64,000 nucleotides of DNA from Peptoniphilus_A olsenii (GTDB lineage Bacteria; Bacillota; Clostridia; Tissierellales; Peptoniphilaceae), in the NCBI RefSeq assembly GCF_040545475.1, contig NZ_JBEPMA010000001.1, forward strand, positions 124,001-188,000. The letters are read 5' to 3'. Below are positions 54,183-63,019 of this stretch, piece by piece (the first letter of the stretch is position 1; every line of letters begins with the position of its first letter). The translations under genes and the position numbers were made by a program. The notes beneath the pieces were generated by a model. That model searched no databases and was not told where the DNA came from. It saw only the letters and a program-made list of their open reading frames with translations.

Positions 54183-54868
54183 ATTAAAACCTCATTTTCA
54201 TATACTTTTTTCATTTCTTCAGTATAATCTCCTTCATTGTTTACATAAAAGTCTATAAAGGTATTTCCAAAATTAGCCTGTTTCTTTGCTATTATAATTG
54301 ATGATTTAGAAGACTTATTGAATTCATTATGTATATTTATAATGGATTTTACTTTCATAGAATTTTTATTAATTTTAAATATTGCTTCAGCTAGTCTAAA
54401 AGTAGGATATATCATAGTAAATGTACCAGAGTTTTTTAACAAATATTTAATAATATCTAATCCTTCTAATAAATCAAAATTATGCTTAGCTAAAGTAGTC
54501 TTAAATTTTATATTACTGTAATCATAATAAGGTGGATTTATAACCACATTATCAAAACAATTAGTTTTAAACATCGATTTTAAATTAAAAATATCTTCTT
54601 GAAGAATTAATATTTTTTCTTCTAGATTATTTTCTTTTATAGATCGTTTTAAACAACTAACTACTTCGGTATTTTTATCTACACAATATATTTTTTTGAA
54701 CCTTTCTTCAACACGCAAACTAACAATTCCTGTTCCACATCCTAAATCTAATAAATTTTCTCCACCTTTTATATGAGAAGACAAAATTAAAGAATCAGTA
54801 GTATATTTAAATTCATCATCTTTCTGATAGATAATATGCTTTGTTCCTATTACTTGATCCCTATTCAT
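54179..54868 (-). CDS. trmN6: tRNA1(Val) (adenine(37)-N6)-methyltransferase-like protein
   Basis: The 229-residue SAM-dependent methyltransferase has motif I DLGCGTGIVSL and the catalytic NPPY in VVINPPYYDY. TrmN6/YfiC/YabB homologues are commonly next to rsmI in Firmicutes, as here. The exact target base is inferred from the family. Confidence 0.85.
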   Translation of the reverse strand: MNRDQVIGTKHIIYQKDDEFKYTTDSLILSSHIKGGENLLDLGCGTGIVSLRVEERFKKIYCVDKNTEVVSCLKRSIKENNLEEKILILQEDIFNLKSMFKTNCFDNVVINPPYYDYSNIKFKTTLAKHNFDLLEGLDIIKYLLKNSGTFTMIYPTFRLAEAIFKINKNSMKVKSIINIHNEFNKSSKSSIIIAKKQANFGNTFIDFYVNNEGDYTEEMKKVYENEVLI

Positions 54869-56006
54869 CTTTTACTCCTGTCAAAACATAATTTGCATCT
54901 TCAAGTTTTTGTAAGAAAAATTTCTTACTTTTCAAATCCACAGTATTTTCTAATTTACCACCACTTTTAAAGTCCTCAAGTTTTATTATATTATATGTCA
55001 ATTTATTATTTTCCCAATATCTATTAACAAAAGTAGGAATAACATTCACATTCTTTACTTCAGTCTTATCATTAATTTTTAAGAGTGTAATCTTAACCAT
55101 ACAACCTGTCTCTACTCCTTCACGGTGTATAAATTCCTGTCTCTGATTAGAAAGAAAATTTCCCATAGAATAAATAATAAATTTACTTTCACCACTGGAT
55201 TCTATATTTTCATATCTTTGTAATACATGTGGATGAGAACCTAAAATTATGTCTGCACCATATTCGAAGAGTTTATCTTTTAAATAAATTTGCCGTTCAC
55301 TAGGTTTATGCTGGTATTCTATTCCCCAATGAGGATAAACAATGACAACATCACTATTTTCCTTTAGTTCTTGTATATCCCTCTTTACATCTTGAGAAAA
55401 AGTATTAACAAAATATTCTTTTCCTCTTATTATAGAATCCATTCCATTTAAAGTATCTGTAAAAGAAATTAACCCTACTTTAATGCCCTTAACATCGATA
55501 ATCTTGCCCTTAGAGCTATCATTTAAATTTGTACCAAAATATCTAATATTATTGTCTTTCATATTATTTATCGTATCTATTAATCCTTCGATGCCTGTAT
55601 CTAATGCATGATTATTAGCAGTGGACATAGCATCAAAACCTACATTTTTAAGAGAATCGATACTCTCTTTTGGAAAATTAAATAAAGGAAATCCACTCAA
55701 TTCTCTATTTAAATTAGTAGTCCCCTCAAAATTTGCGATTGTTAAATCTGCAGAATTAATATCTTCATAAACGTTGGAAAATATAGGGCTAAAATCATAA
55801 GTCCCATTCTCATTGTAGTTTTTTATTATTGGTTGATGAAAAATCAAATCACCCATACCCAGTATCTCAATTTCTGTAGTTTTAGAAACCTTGCTATCAT
55901 TAATAATATTAGATTTATTAGATAAATTATCAGTTTTTGATACATCACACGAAATTAATAATAATAAAATAAATAATAGAAATATCGCTTTTAACTTATT
56001 TTTCAT
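54861..56006 (-). CDS. CapA family lipoprotein (metallophosphatase-like)
   Basis: The 381-residue protein opens with a lipoprotein signal peptide (lipobox LISC, Cys about residue 20). The body is a CapA/PGA_cap domain: GMGDLIFHQPI, TIANFEGTTNLNRE, STANNHALDTGIEGL, YPHWGIEYQHKPS and GADIILGSHPHVLQ. CapA proteins are linked to poly-gamma-glutamate capsule export, but no capB/capC is nearby, so the substrate is unknown. It overlaps its neighbours on both sides. Confidence 0.85.
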   Translation of the reverse strand: MKNKLKAIFLLFILLLLISCDVSKTDNLSNKSNIINDSKVSKTTEIEILGMGDLIFHQPIIKNYNENGTYDFSPIFSNVYEDINSADLTIANFEGTTNLNRELSGFPLFNFPKESIDSLKNVGFDAMSTANNHALDTGIEGLIDTINNMKDNNIRYFGTNLNDSSKGKIIDVKGIKVGLISFTDTLNGMDSIIRGKEYFVNTFSQDVKRDIQELKENSDVVIVYPHWGIEYQHKPSERQIYLKDKLFEYGADIILGSHPHVLQRYENIESSGESKFIIYSMGNFLSNQRQEFIHREGVETGCMVKITLLKINDKTEVKNVNVIPTFVNRYWENNKLTYNIIKLEDFKSGGKLENTVDLKSKKFFLQKLEDANYVLTGVKDE

Positions 56007-56622
56007 CTATATTTTGCCTTTCAATTTTACTAAATTCGCACCCACAATAATCCTGTCTATACATATTAAATTCTTTTGTCAATTCTACAGATCGTTTAAA
56101 ACCATTTTTCTTTTTGAAATCTGAATATAGATATTTTACATCATATTTTACCGATAGAAATTGGCCTATTCTATTTAAAACCTGAGAATCTTTATGAGGA
56201 GATATTGATAAAGTTGTAGTAAAATAATCAAAATTATAATTTTTAGCATATTTAGCAGCTTGTTCTAACCTTTGCATATAACATTTGAAACATCTGGCGC
56301 CACCTTCAGGATATTTTTCAAACCCTCTTATATACTCTAAGAATTCTTGATGGATGTATTCTTCTACTACAATATTTATCTCATCATTCAAATCCATATC
56401 TTTTAATAATTCAACTTGTTCTTTACTTCTTCTTTTATATTCACTCTCGGAATCTATATTAGGATTATAATAGAATACAGTAATTTTAAAATATTCCTTA
56501 ATTTTCTCTAGAACTGCTGAAGAACATGGCCCACAGCAAGAATGTAAAAGTAATTTTGGCTTTTTATTATCTATATTATTTATAATATTTTCCATCTTTT
56601 TGTTATAATTAATCTTGTTCAT
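55996..56622 (-). CDS. queH: Epoxyqueuosine reductase QueH
   Basis: QueH (DUF208) makes queuosine from epoxyqueuosine in tRNA. The CCGPC motif at residue about 28-32, the second cysteine pair CFKCYMQRLEQAA and the final CGCEFS match the family's iron-sulfur and zinc ligands. Length is 208 aa. Ribosome site AGGTG. Confidence 0.92.
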   Translation of the reverse strand: MNKINYNKKMENIINNIDNKKPKLLLHSCCGPCSSAVLEKIKEYFKITVFYYNPNIDSESEYKRRSKEQVELLKDMDLNDEINIVVEEYIHQEFLEYIRGFEKYPEGGARCFKCYMQRLEQAAKYAKNYNFDYFTTTLSISPHKDSQVLNRIGQFLSVKYDVKYLYSDFKKKNGFKRSVELTKEFNMYRQDYCGCEFSKIERQNIDEK

Positions 56623-56630
56623 TTAGCACC

Positions 56631-56660
56631 TAAAAATCAAGACTAGCGATTGCTAGCCTT
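56631..56660 (-). terminator. Weak terminator between lgt and queH
   Basis: On the - strand AAGGCTAGC-AATC-GCTAGTCTT (one G-U pair) is followed by GATTTTTAGG. It overlaps the queH ribosome region, so it may only partly stop transcription from lgt. Confidence 0.6.
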
Positions 56661-56666
56661 TATAAT

Positions 56667-57428
56667 TTAATTCGAATTAACTTTATATATATTATTAGTT
56701 AAATAAATAATTAATCCAATAATAACGAGCACAATACTTACGATTTGTGAGACTCTAAAAGAACCTAAATATAATGAATCAGTTCTCATACCTTCTATAA
56801 AAAATCTTGCAATTCCATACACAATAAAATATATAGACATTATTTGCCCCTCAAATTTTTGTCTTTTTGACAAGTAAAAATATAAGAATATAAATAGACA
56901 AAAATTTACAAAAGATTCATAAAAAAAAGTAGGATGAACTCTTTCACCATTTACAATAATAGCCCAAGAAACATCAGTAACTCCACCATGTGCTTCGCCA
57001 TTTATAAAATTACCCCATCTTCCAATTGACTGTGCTAATGCAAGCCCTGGAGCAATACAATCAGCAAGTGTTAAAAACTTAATGTTTTTGATTTTACAAA
57101 AAATATATAAGCTTATTAAACCTGCAATTATTCCACCATAAATAGCTAAACCGCCATTTCGTATAGCAAGTATTTCATCTAAATGTTTTGAATAATATTC
57201 CCATTCAAAAATTACATAATAGAGTCTGGCGCCTAGCACACCAAATAATAATACAATAATTGAAATATCTGTACTAATACTTTCATACATGCCATTAATA
57301 TATTTTTTACGTTTAGCCATGTTTTCTGTAATAAATACAGCAAGTAAGGCACCTATTGCTATAAGAATTCCATACCAACGAATCTCTAGTCCAAATAAAT
57401 TTACTGCTATTGGATTAATAGAATTCAA
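56667..57428 (-). CDS. lgt: Prolipoprotein diacylglyceryl transferase
   Basis: Lgt attaches diacylglycerol to the lipobox cysteine of lipoproteins such as the CapA protein encoded two genes downstream. The seven-helix protein (253 aa) has RWYGILIAIG, the signature GRWGNFINGEAHGG and HPTFFYESF. TTG start overlaps the deoC stop. Confidence 0.94.
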   Translation of the reverse strand: MNSINPIAVNLFGLEIRWYGILIAIGALLAVFITENMAKRKKYINGMYESISTDISIIVLLFGVLGARLYYVIFEWEYYSKHLDEILAIRNGGLAIYGGIIAGLISLYIFCKIKNIKFLTLADCIAPGLALAQSIGRWGNFINGEAHGGVTDVSWAIIVNGERVHPTFFYESFVNFCLFIFLYFYLSKRQKFEGQIMSIYFIVYGIARFFIEGMRTDSLYLGSFRVSQIVSIVLVIIGLIIYLTNNIYKVNSN

Positions 57429-58081
57429 GATTCTAGCTCCTTCATAATAGATACTCCTGCAGATACTCCTAATCTATCAGCTCCATTTTTTATCATCAAT
57501 TTTGCTTTATCTAAATCTCTTATTCCTCCACTAGCTTTAACTTTCACTTTATTTGAAGTAGATTCATTCATTAATTTAACATCTGAAGCTTCTGCACCTG
57601 ACGTAGAAAAACCTGTTGAAGTCTTTACAAAATCAGCACCAGCTCTTTCAGATAATTCACACGCTTTTACTATTTCTTCTTTGGTTAAAAGACAATTCTC
57701 TAATATAACTTTTAAAATAGCATTATTTTTGTGACTTTCATCAGCAAGAGATTTTATCTCTTCTACAACTTCAGAAAATTTGCCTGATTTTAATAGGCCA
57801 ATATTAATAACCATATCTATCTCACTTGCGCCGTTATTAATTGCATCTTTAGCTTCAAATAATTTTGTTTCCTTTGTATTCGCTCCTAAAGGAAATCCTA
57901 TGACAGTACAAACTTTAACCTCAGTATTTTTTAATAAATCAGCACATTTTTTTACCCATATTGGATTTACACAAACAGACCAAAAATTATATTCTTTGGC
58001 TTCTTCAATAAGTTTATCAATTTGTTCTTCAGTAACTTCTGGCTTTAATAATGTGTGATCAATAATTCTATTCATTTTCAT
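57425..58081 (-). CDS. deoC: Deoxyribose-phosphate aldolase
   Basis: DeoC cleaves 2-deoxyribose 5-phosphate to acetaldehyde and glyceraldehyde 3-phosphate. Motifs include IDHTLLKPEVTEEQI, CVNPIWV, CTVIGFPLGA, the Schiff-base Lys in FVKTSTGFS and KASGGIRDL. I take ATG 58081, which follows AAGGA; the in-frame TTG at 58099 overlaps yebC. Length is 218 aa. Confidence 0.93.
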   Translation of the reverse strand: MKMNRIIDHTLLKPEVTEEQIDKLIEEAKEYNFWSVCVNPIWVKKCADLLKNTEVKVCTVIGFPLGANTKETKLFEAKDAINNGASEIDMVINIGLLKSGKFSEVVEEIKSLADESHKNNAILKVILENCLLTKEEIVKACELSERAGADFVKTSTGFSTSGAEASDVKLMNESTSNKVKVKASGGIRDLDKAKLMIKNGADRLGVSAGVSIMKELES

Positions 58082-58083
58082 AT

Positions 58084-58809
58084 TTAATTCCTTTCCCAAG
58101 AAGTATATACATCTTGAACATCATCGTTATCTTCAAGAGCATCAATAAGTTTTTCCATATTCTTAATATCATCTTCACTTGTAAGGTCTACTGTGGTTTG
58201 GGGAAGATATGTGATATCAGATTCTACAAAAGTATATCCATCATCTTCGAGTGATTTCCTAACTTGATGATAATCTTCAGGAGATGTTATAATTTCAAAT
58301 CCCTCTCCCATATCTTTTACATCTTCAGCTCCATATTCAATTACCTCAAGAGTAAACTCATCTTCATCTATTCCATCTTTTAAAACACCCAAAACTCCCT
58401 TTTGATCAAACATAAAAGATACACAACCAGGTTGACCTAAGTTGCCATTATATTTATCAAATAAATGTCTAATTTCAGGTGCAGTTCTATTCCTATTATC
58501 AGTTAAACAACTTACCATAACAGCTACACCATTAGGACCATACCCTTCATACATGACTTCTTCAAAAGCATCTGAGCTTTCTGAGCCGCTTCCTTTTTTT
58601 ATTGCTCTTTCTATATTATCATTAGGCATATTTTCCGCTTTAGCTTTATCAATTGCAACTTTTAAAGAAGAATTATATTCAGGATCAAGTCCTCCTTCTT
58701 TAGCAGCAACCGTAATTTGTCTTGCTAATTTTGTAAAAATTTTACCTCTTTTGGCATCCTCTTTTCCTTTTTTATTTTTAATATTATTCCATTTAGAATG
58801 ACCTGCCAT
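58084..58809 (-). CDS. yebC: YebC/PmpR family protein
   Basis: The 241-residue protein has the universal YebC start AGHSKWNNIKNKKGKEDAKR and the DRNRTAPEIRHLFDKYNGNLG block. Family members have been described as transcription regulators and, more recently, as translation factors that help at polyproline stretches; sequence alone does not decide. It is read from a near-consensus promoter. Confidence 0.93.
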   Translation of the reverse strand: MAGHSKWNNIKNKKGKEDAKRGKIFTKLARQITVAAKEGGLDPEYNSSLKVAIDKAKAENMPNDNIERAIKKGSGSESSDAFEEVMYEGYGPNGVAVMVSCLTDNRNRTAPEIRHLFDKYNGNLGQPGCVSFMFDQKGVLGVLKDGIDEDEFTLEVIEYGAEDVKDMGEGFEIITSPEDYHQVRKSLEDDGYTFVESDITYLPQTTVDLTSEDDIKNMEKLIDALEDNDDVQDVYTSWERN

Positions 58810-58867
58810 AATATCACCTTTCCATATATCTAATTGTCAATAATTAACATTATTTACTCTAACTTAT

Positions 58868-58895
58868 AGTATATATTATTTTAGTTCACTGTCAA
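58868..58895 (-). promoter_or_regulatory. Promoter of yebC
   Basis: On the - strand TTGACA (58895-58890) and TATACT (58873-58868) are separated by 16 bases, one base short of the optimum. Confidence 0.75.
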
Positions 58896-58920
58896 AACAT
58901 TTAAGTTAAGAATTTTTAAA

Positions 58921-58932
58921 ATATGATATAAT
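58921..58932 (+). promoter_or_regulatory. -10 element of the alr promoter
   Basis: TATAAT at 58927-58932 lies 18 bases before alr. There is no good -35 at 17 bases (TTAAGT is 20 bases away), so only the -10 is supported. Confidence 0.5.
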
Positions 58933-58950
58933 ATCATAAAAGAAGGGGTT

Positions 58951-60111
58951 ATGATGATTAATATGAATAATTTTTATAGTAGGCCTGCTTGGATAGAAGT
59001 TGACTTAAATAAATTTAGAAATAATATAGTTTCTATAAAAAATAGACTTACTCCAGGTACTGAAATTATGAGTGTTGTGAAAGCTGACGGTTATAAACAT
59101 GGAGCTATACCTCTAGTAAGAGAGGCTGTTGATTTAGGAATAAGTTATTTCGCCGTAGCAACTTTCTCAGAAGCATTGATTTTAAAAAAAGAATTCTCTA
59201 ATATTCATATCTTAAAATTGGGCTATACTCCTGATTATCTTATAGAGGAAAGTATTAAAGAAGATATTGCGTCTACAATTTATACTGTAGAACAAGCTGA
59301 GAAATTTGATAAAATTGCTAAATCTTTAAATAAAAAAGCTATAGTACATATATCTATAGATACGGGAATGTCCAGAATTGGATTTATTCCAAATGAAGAT
59401 TCTTTAAATAAGATTTTACAAATTTTTGAGCTTGAGAATCTAGAAATTGAAGGAATTTTTTCACATTTCGCTGCCGCTGATTCTGATAAAAATTTTACTA
59501 AAGAACAATTTGTTAAATTTAAAAAATTTACAGATACATTAATTTTTAACGGTTGTCATTTCAAATTCAAACATATTGCAAATTCAGCTGCTATTTTATA
59601 TACTCGTGAATATGACTTAGATATGGCCAGGCCAGGTGTAATTCAATACGGTTATACCGATACTAAAGAATGTGCACAAATTTACGGGCTTGAACCAATT
59701 CTTAGTGTAAAAGCCGAAATATCTAATGTCAAATATGTAGAAAATGGTCAGTCTGTTGGATATTCACGAAAATATTATACTAGTAAGAAAACAAAAGTTG
59801 TAACTCTTCCTATAGGATATGCTGATGGTTTTCCTCGTATTTTATCTGATAGGATAAATGTACTAATTAATGGTATAAAATGTCCTCAAATTGGTTATAT
59901 CTGCATGGATCAATTAATGGTTGATGCTACAGGCGTTAATTGTGAGATTGGTGATGAAGCAGTAATTATTGGTAAACAAGACAGAGAAGAAATTAGCGTT
60001 AGAGATATATGTAATTTAAGTGGAGATTGTGAGACATCTTTTATTACTCACTTTGATAAGAGACTCCCTAGATTATATTATAAAGATAATAAAGTGATTG
60101 AAGTAATCTAA
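58951..60111 (+). CDS. alr: Alanine racemase
   Basis: This PLP enzyme makes D-alanine for peptidoglycan. The PLP Lys is in SVVKADGYKHG, the second catalytic Tyr in VGYSRKYY, and GYADGFPR and ICMDQLMVD follow. Length is 386 aa. GAAGGGG precedes ATG 58951; ATG 58954 is an equally possible start. Confidence 0.94.
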   Translation: MMINMNNFYSRPAWIEVDLNKFRNNIVSIKNRLTPGTEIMSVVKADGYKHGAIPLVREAVDLGISYFAVATFSEALILKKEFSNIHILKLGYTPDYLIEESIKEDIASTIYTVEQAEKFDKIAKSLNKKAIVHISIDTGMSRIGFIPNEDSLNKILQIFELENLEIEGIFSHFAAADSDKNFTKEQFVKFKKFTDTLIFNGCHFKFKHIANSAAILYTREYDLDMARPGVIQYGYTDTKECAQIYGLEPILSVKAEISNVKYVENGQSVGYSRKYYTSKKTKVVTLPIGYADGFPRILSDRINVLINGIKCPQIGYICMDQLMVDATGVNCEIGDEAVIIGKQDREEISVRDICNLSGDCETSFITHFDKRLPRLYYKDNKVIEVI

Positions 60112-60221
60112 AAACTTCTCATAAAACTAAAATCGCATTAAATGGAATTTAAATAATAACTATACAGATTATTTATGAATTTAATTAATCTATTATTAAA
60201 ATATAAACTAATATGAAATAA

Positions 60222-60261
60222 CAAAACTACTTATGATTTTTATATCTCATAAGTAGTTTTG
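60222..60261. terminator. Bidirectional hairpin between alr and spoVG
   Basis: CAAAACTACTTATGA and its complement form a 15-bp stem with a 10-base loop between the two convergent genes. Short T-rich tracts follow on both strands, so it can end both messages. Confidence 0.75.
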
Positions 60262-60276
60262 TCTTTCGCAAATACT

Positions 60277-60603
60277 TTAAGCATGTTCTTCATTAGAGTT
60301 ATCATTTTCGATTTCTTCAGAGTCTTCTAAAGCCTCAGAATTAAGTTTTTCTTTGACCTGATAATATTCTGCAAAAATCGCATCTTCTAATTCTTTTCTA
60401 GCTTCCGCATTAATAGGATGTGCTATATCTCTAAACTCTCCATTTGGTAGCTTCCTGCTAGGCATGGCTAAAAATAGAGAATCACTTCCTTCAATGATTT
60501 TAATGTCGTGAATAACGATTTCATCATTAAACGTTACTGAGACTATGGCTTTTAATTTTCCTTCGGTTGGTAATTTACGAAGTCTAATATCCGTGATGTT
60601 CAT
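60277..60603 (-). CDS. spoVG: Septation/sporulation regulator SpoVG
   Basis: SpoVG is a small nucleic-acid-binding regulator (108 aa). The conserved N-terminus NITDIRLRKL and the RKLPNGEFRDIAHPIN block are present, with an acidic C-terminal tail. Presence of spoVG does not prove sporulation, because non-spore-forming Firmicutes keep it. Confidence 0.95.
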   Translation of the reverse strand: MNITDIRLRKLPTEGKLKAIVSVTFNDEIVIHDIKIIEGSDSLFLAMPSRKLPNGEFRDIAHPINAEARKELEDAIFAEYYQVKEKLNSEALEDSEEIENDNSNEEHA

Positions 60604-60773
60604 ATATTGTCACCATCTCTTTCTTTACCATATTATAGCATAAAAATTATACGAAATAAATATTTTATATTAAATATTGTAGATATTTTCAATCACTATC
60701 ATTAATATTCTTAAATTTTTTAAAAATATTACGCAACAATATACCCATATAAATATAAAGTAGAAATCTTTTA

Positions 60774-60782
60774 TGATATAAT
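60774..60782 (+). promoter_or_regulatory. Extended -10 promoter of murC
   Basis: TGA-TATAAT (60774-60782) is an extended -10 box 24 bases before murC. No clear -35 is visible. The 200-bp gap to spoVG otherwise holds nothing recognisable. Confidence 0.55.
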
Positions 60783-60806
60783 TAAATTAGTATTGGAGGA
60801 AGTAAA

Positions 60807-62204
60807 TTGTTTGAATTTGATATAGATAATAGTGATTATAAAAAAGTATTTTTTATTGGTATTGGTGGTATCTCTATGTCAGCTTTAGCTGAATTAATGC
60901 TTTCAAAGGGATATGAAGTTTATGGTAGTGATAGGAATCATTCTATCAACACAGATAAACTTCAAAAAAATGGAGCTACTGTATATTTTTGTCATGATAG
61001 GAATAATATAAAAGATATGGATCTAGTAATTTATACTGATGCTATCAGCCTTGACAATGTGGAGTTAAAGCAAGCTATAAAAGATAAAATTGATTTGGTC
61101 GATAGAGCCTCTTTCTTAGGAGCTATAATGAAAAACTTTGACTCTTCAATAGCCGTTTCAGGTACTCATGGCAAAACAACTACCACTTCCATGATTGCTG
61201 AAATTATTAAAGATGAAAACTCAAATCCAACTATAATGTTAGGAGGACAGCTCAAAGATATTGATGGAAATATAAAAATAGGTTCAGACGAGCTTTTTTT
61301 AACAGAAGCTTGTGAATATAAAGCAAATATTTTAAAATATTTTCCTACTACTGCAATAGTTTTAAATATTGATGAAGATCATTTGGATTTTTTTGATAAT
61401 ATTGAACATATTATTGGTACTTTTAAAGGTTATATTGATAATTTAAGTGATAATGATTATGCTATTTTAAATGCAGATGACGAAAATATTTCTCAATTAT
61501 TTCCTATAAATAATACTAATGTATTTACTTTCGGTATAAAAAATAATGCAAATTTAATGGCTAAGAATATTACATTTGATGAAGAGGGTTACCCAAGTTA
61601 TGATATTTTCTTAAATGACAAAAATATTAGCAGTGCTAAATTATCTGTTTTAGGAAGGCATAATATCTTAAATTCCCTGGCCGCCATAGCAGCCACATAT
61701 ATTAATGATATACCTATCGAAAAGATTATATCAGGTTTAAAGTCTTATAAAGGTGTTGAAAGAAGATTAGAGTATAAAGGCGATTTTAATGGCGCAATGG
61801 TAATGGATGATTACGCCCACCATCCTACTGAAATTAAATCGGCAATTCATGCACTAAAAAAGTCTTGCAAAAGAAATTTAATTACAGTATTTCAACCACA
61901 TACTTATACAAGAACTAAATTGTTGCTAGACTCTTTCTCTAAATCATTTGATGAATCTGATGTAATTATTATTACTGATATTTATGCTGCTCGCGAAAAA
62001 GACTACGGAGATATCCACTCCAAAACTTTAATTAATGCGATAAAAGAACATAAAGATAATGCTTATTACATTGAAACATTTGAAGAAATAGTTGAATATC
62101 TAAAAGAAAATCTTAAAAAAGATGACGTTGTTGTGACAATGGGAGCTGGTGATGTATATAAAATTGGAGAATTGCTCCTTCGTTTTAATAATCATAAAAA
62201 ATAA
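60807..62204 (+). CDS. murC: UDP-N-acetylmuramate-L-alanine ligase
   Basis: MurC adds L-alanine to UDP-MurNAc. The Rossmann start GIGGISMSALAEL, the ATP loop SGTHGKTTTTS, and DDYAHHPTEIK are diagnostic. Length is 465 aa. TTG start with TTGGAGG. alr, 700 bases upstream, supplies D-alanine for the same pathway. Confidence 0.95.
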   Translation: MFEFDIDNSDYKKVFFIGIGGISMSALAELMLSKGYEVYGSDRNHSINTDKLQKNGATVYFCHDRNNIKDMDLVIYTDAISLDNVELKQAIKDKIDLVDRASFLGAIMKNFDSSIAVSGTHGKTTTTSMIAEIIKDENSNPTIMLGGQLKDIDGNIKIGSDELFLTEACEYKANILKYFPTTAIVLNIDEDHLDFFDNIEHIIGTFKGYIDNLSDNDYAILNADDENISQLFPINNTNVFTFGIKNNANLMAKNITFDEEGYPSYDIFLNDKNISSAKLSVLGRHNILNSLAAIAATYINDIPIEKIISGLKSYKGVERRLEYKGDFNGAMVMDDYAHHPTEIKSAIHALKKSCKRNLITVFQPHTYTRTKLLLDSFSKSFDESDVIIITDIYAAREKDYGDIHSKTLINAIKEHKDNAYYIETFEEIVEYLKENLKKDDVVVTMGAGDVYKIGELLLRFNNHKK

Positions 62205-62244
62205 AAACTTGTAAATACACAATGAAATTATAAAATAAAAAAAC

Positions 62245-62298
62245 AATTGGACCTTCTATAGTCACTATTTAGATAAAGTGAAGGTCCAATTCTTTTTT
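62245..62298. terminator. Bidirectional terminator between murC and iorB
   Basis: AATTGGACCTTC and GAAGGTCCAATT form a 12-bp stem; on the + strand CTTTTTTT follows, on the - strand GTTTTTTTATTTT follows. It ends both convergent messages. Confidence 0.9.
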
Positions 62299-62406
62299 TA
62301 TTTAGTTATTTTGATACTAATTTTAAATATATTACCATGACAAAATGAAATAAAAATATAAATTATAGATTATATGTTTTAGAGTTAAATCTATAAAAAT
62401 AGGTTT

Positions 62407-62991
62407 TTATAATTCATCATTTAACGCTTTATCAAATGCTTCAATATTTAAATCAATAAATTTTTCAGGAACATTTTTTTCTATAGCAGAAATCCAAGCA
62501 TCATGAGATATATTTGTAATAAATCTTGCAGCAACTCCAAGCATTATAATATTAGCTACTTGAGGATTACCTAATTTTGCCGCTCCATCTGTAGCATTAA
62601 CTACTATTACTTCATTGGCAAATTCTTGCATTTTTTCTATTACATTTTCATCATATTCTTCAGCTTCTTGTTGAACTTTTGAAGGAGCCATTTCATAATC
62701 ATTAATAATAACTTTTGAGTCTTGTTTTTTTAATATATGTCTAAATCGCTTTGCTTCAAGCTTTTCAAATGCTATTAATAAATCTCCTTCCCCTGGATTT
62801 ATATTCGGTGAATAAACTTTTTTTCCAAGTTTTGCACTTCCCCAAACTTTTCCTCCTCTTTGAGATAAACCTACAACATCATTTGTTTTGACATCAATCC
62901 CATCAAAGTTCGCTGCATCAGCAATGATTTGAGTTGCAAGAACTAATCCTTGCCCGCCTACTCCTGCTAAAAGTATATTTTTAGTATCCAC
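62407..62991 (-). CDS. iorB: Indolepyruvate:ferredoxin oxidoreductase beta subunit
   Basis: IorB is the gamma-type subunit of a thiamine diphosphate, iron-sulfur 2-oxoacid oxidoreductase that decarboxylates aryl pyruvates from aromatic amino acids, reducing ferredoxin. The N-terminus NILLAGVGGQGLVLATQII and VVGLSQRGGKVWGSAKLG are typical. I take GTG 62991, six bases after AGGAGG; a longer frame from 63072 overlaps iorA and adds 27 residues unlike the family. Length is 194 aa. Confidence 0.92.
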   Translation of the reverse strand: MDTKNILLAGVGGQGLVLATQIIADAANFDGIDVKTNDVVGLSQRGGKVWGSAKLGKKVYSPNINPGEGDLLIAFEKLEAKRFRHILKKQDSKVIINDYEMAPSKVQQEAEEYDENVIEKMQEFANEVIVVNATDGAAKLGNPQVANIIMLGVAARFITNISHDAWISAIEKNVPEKFIDLNIEAFDKALNDEL

Positions 62992-63019
62992 ATTAAACCT
63001 CCTCACTATGGTTAATTTT

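Noticed and set aside
60130..60145. AATCGCATTAA word after alr, same as the pnp terminator arm
   Set aside because: The complementary arm is missing here, so no hairpin forms; a chance or relic similarity.
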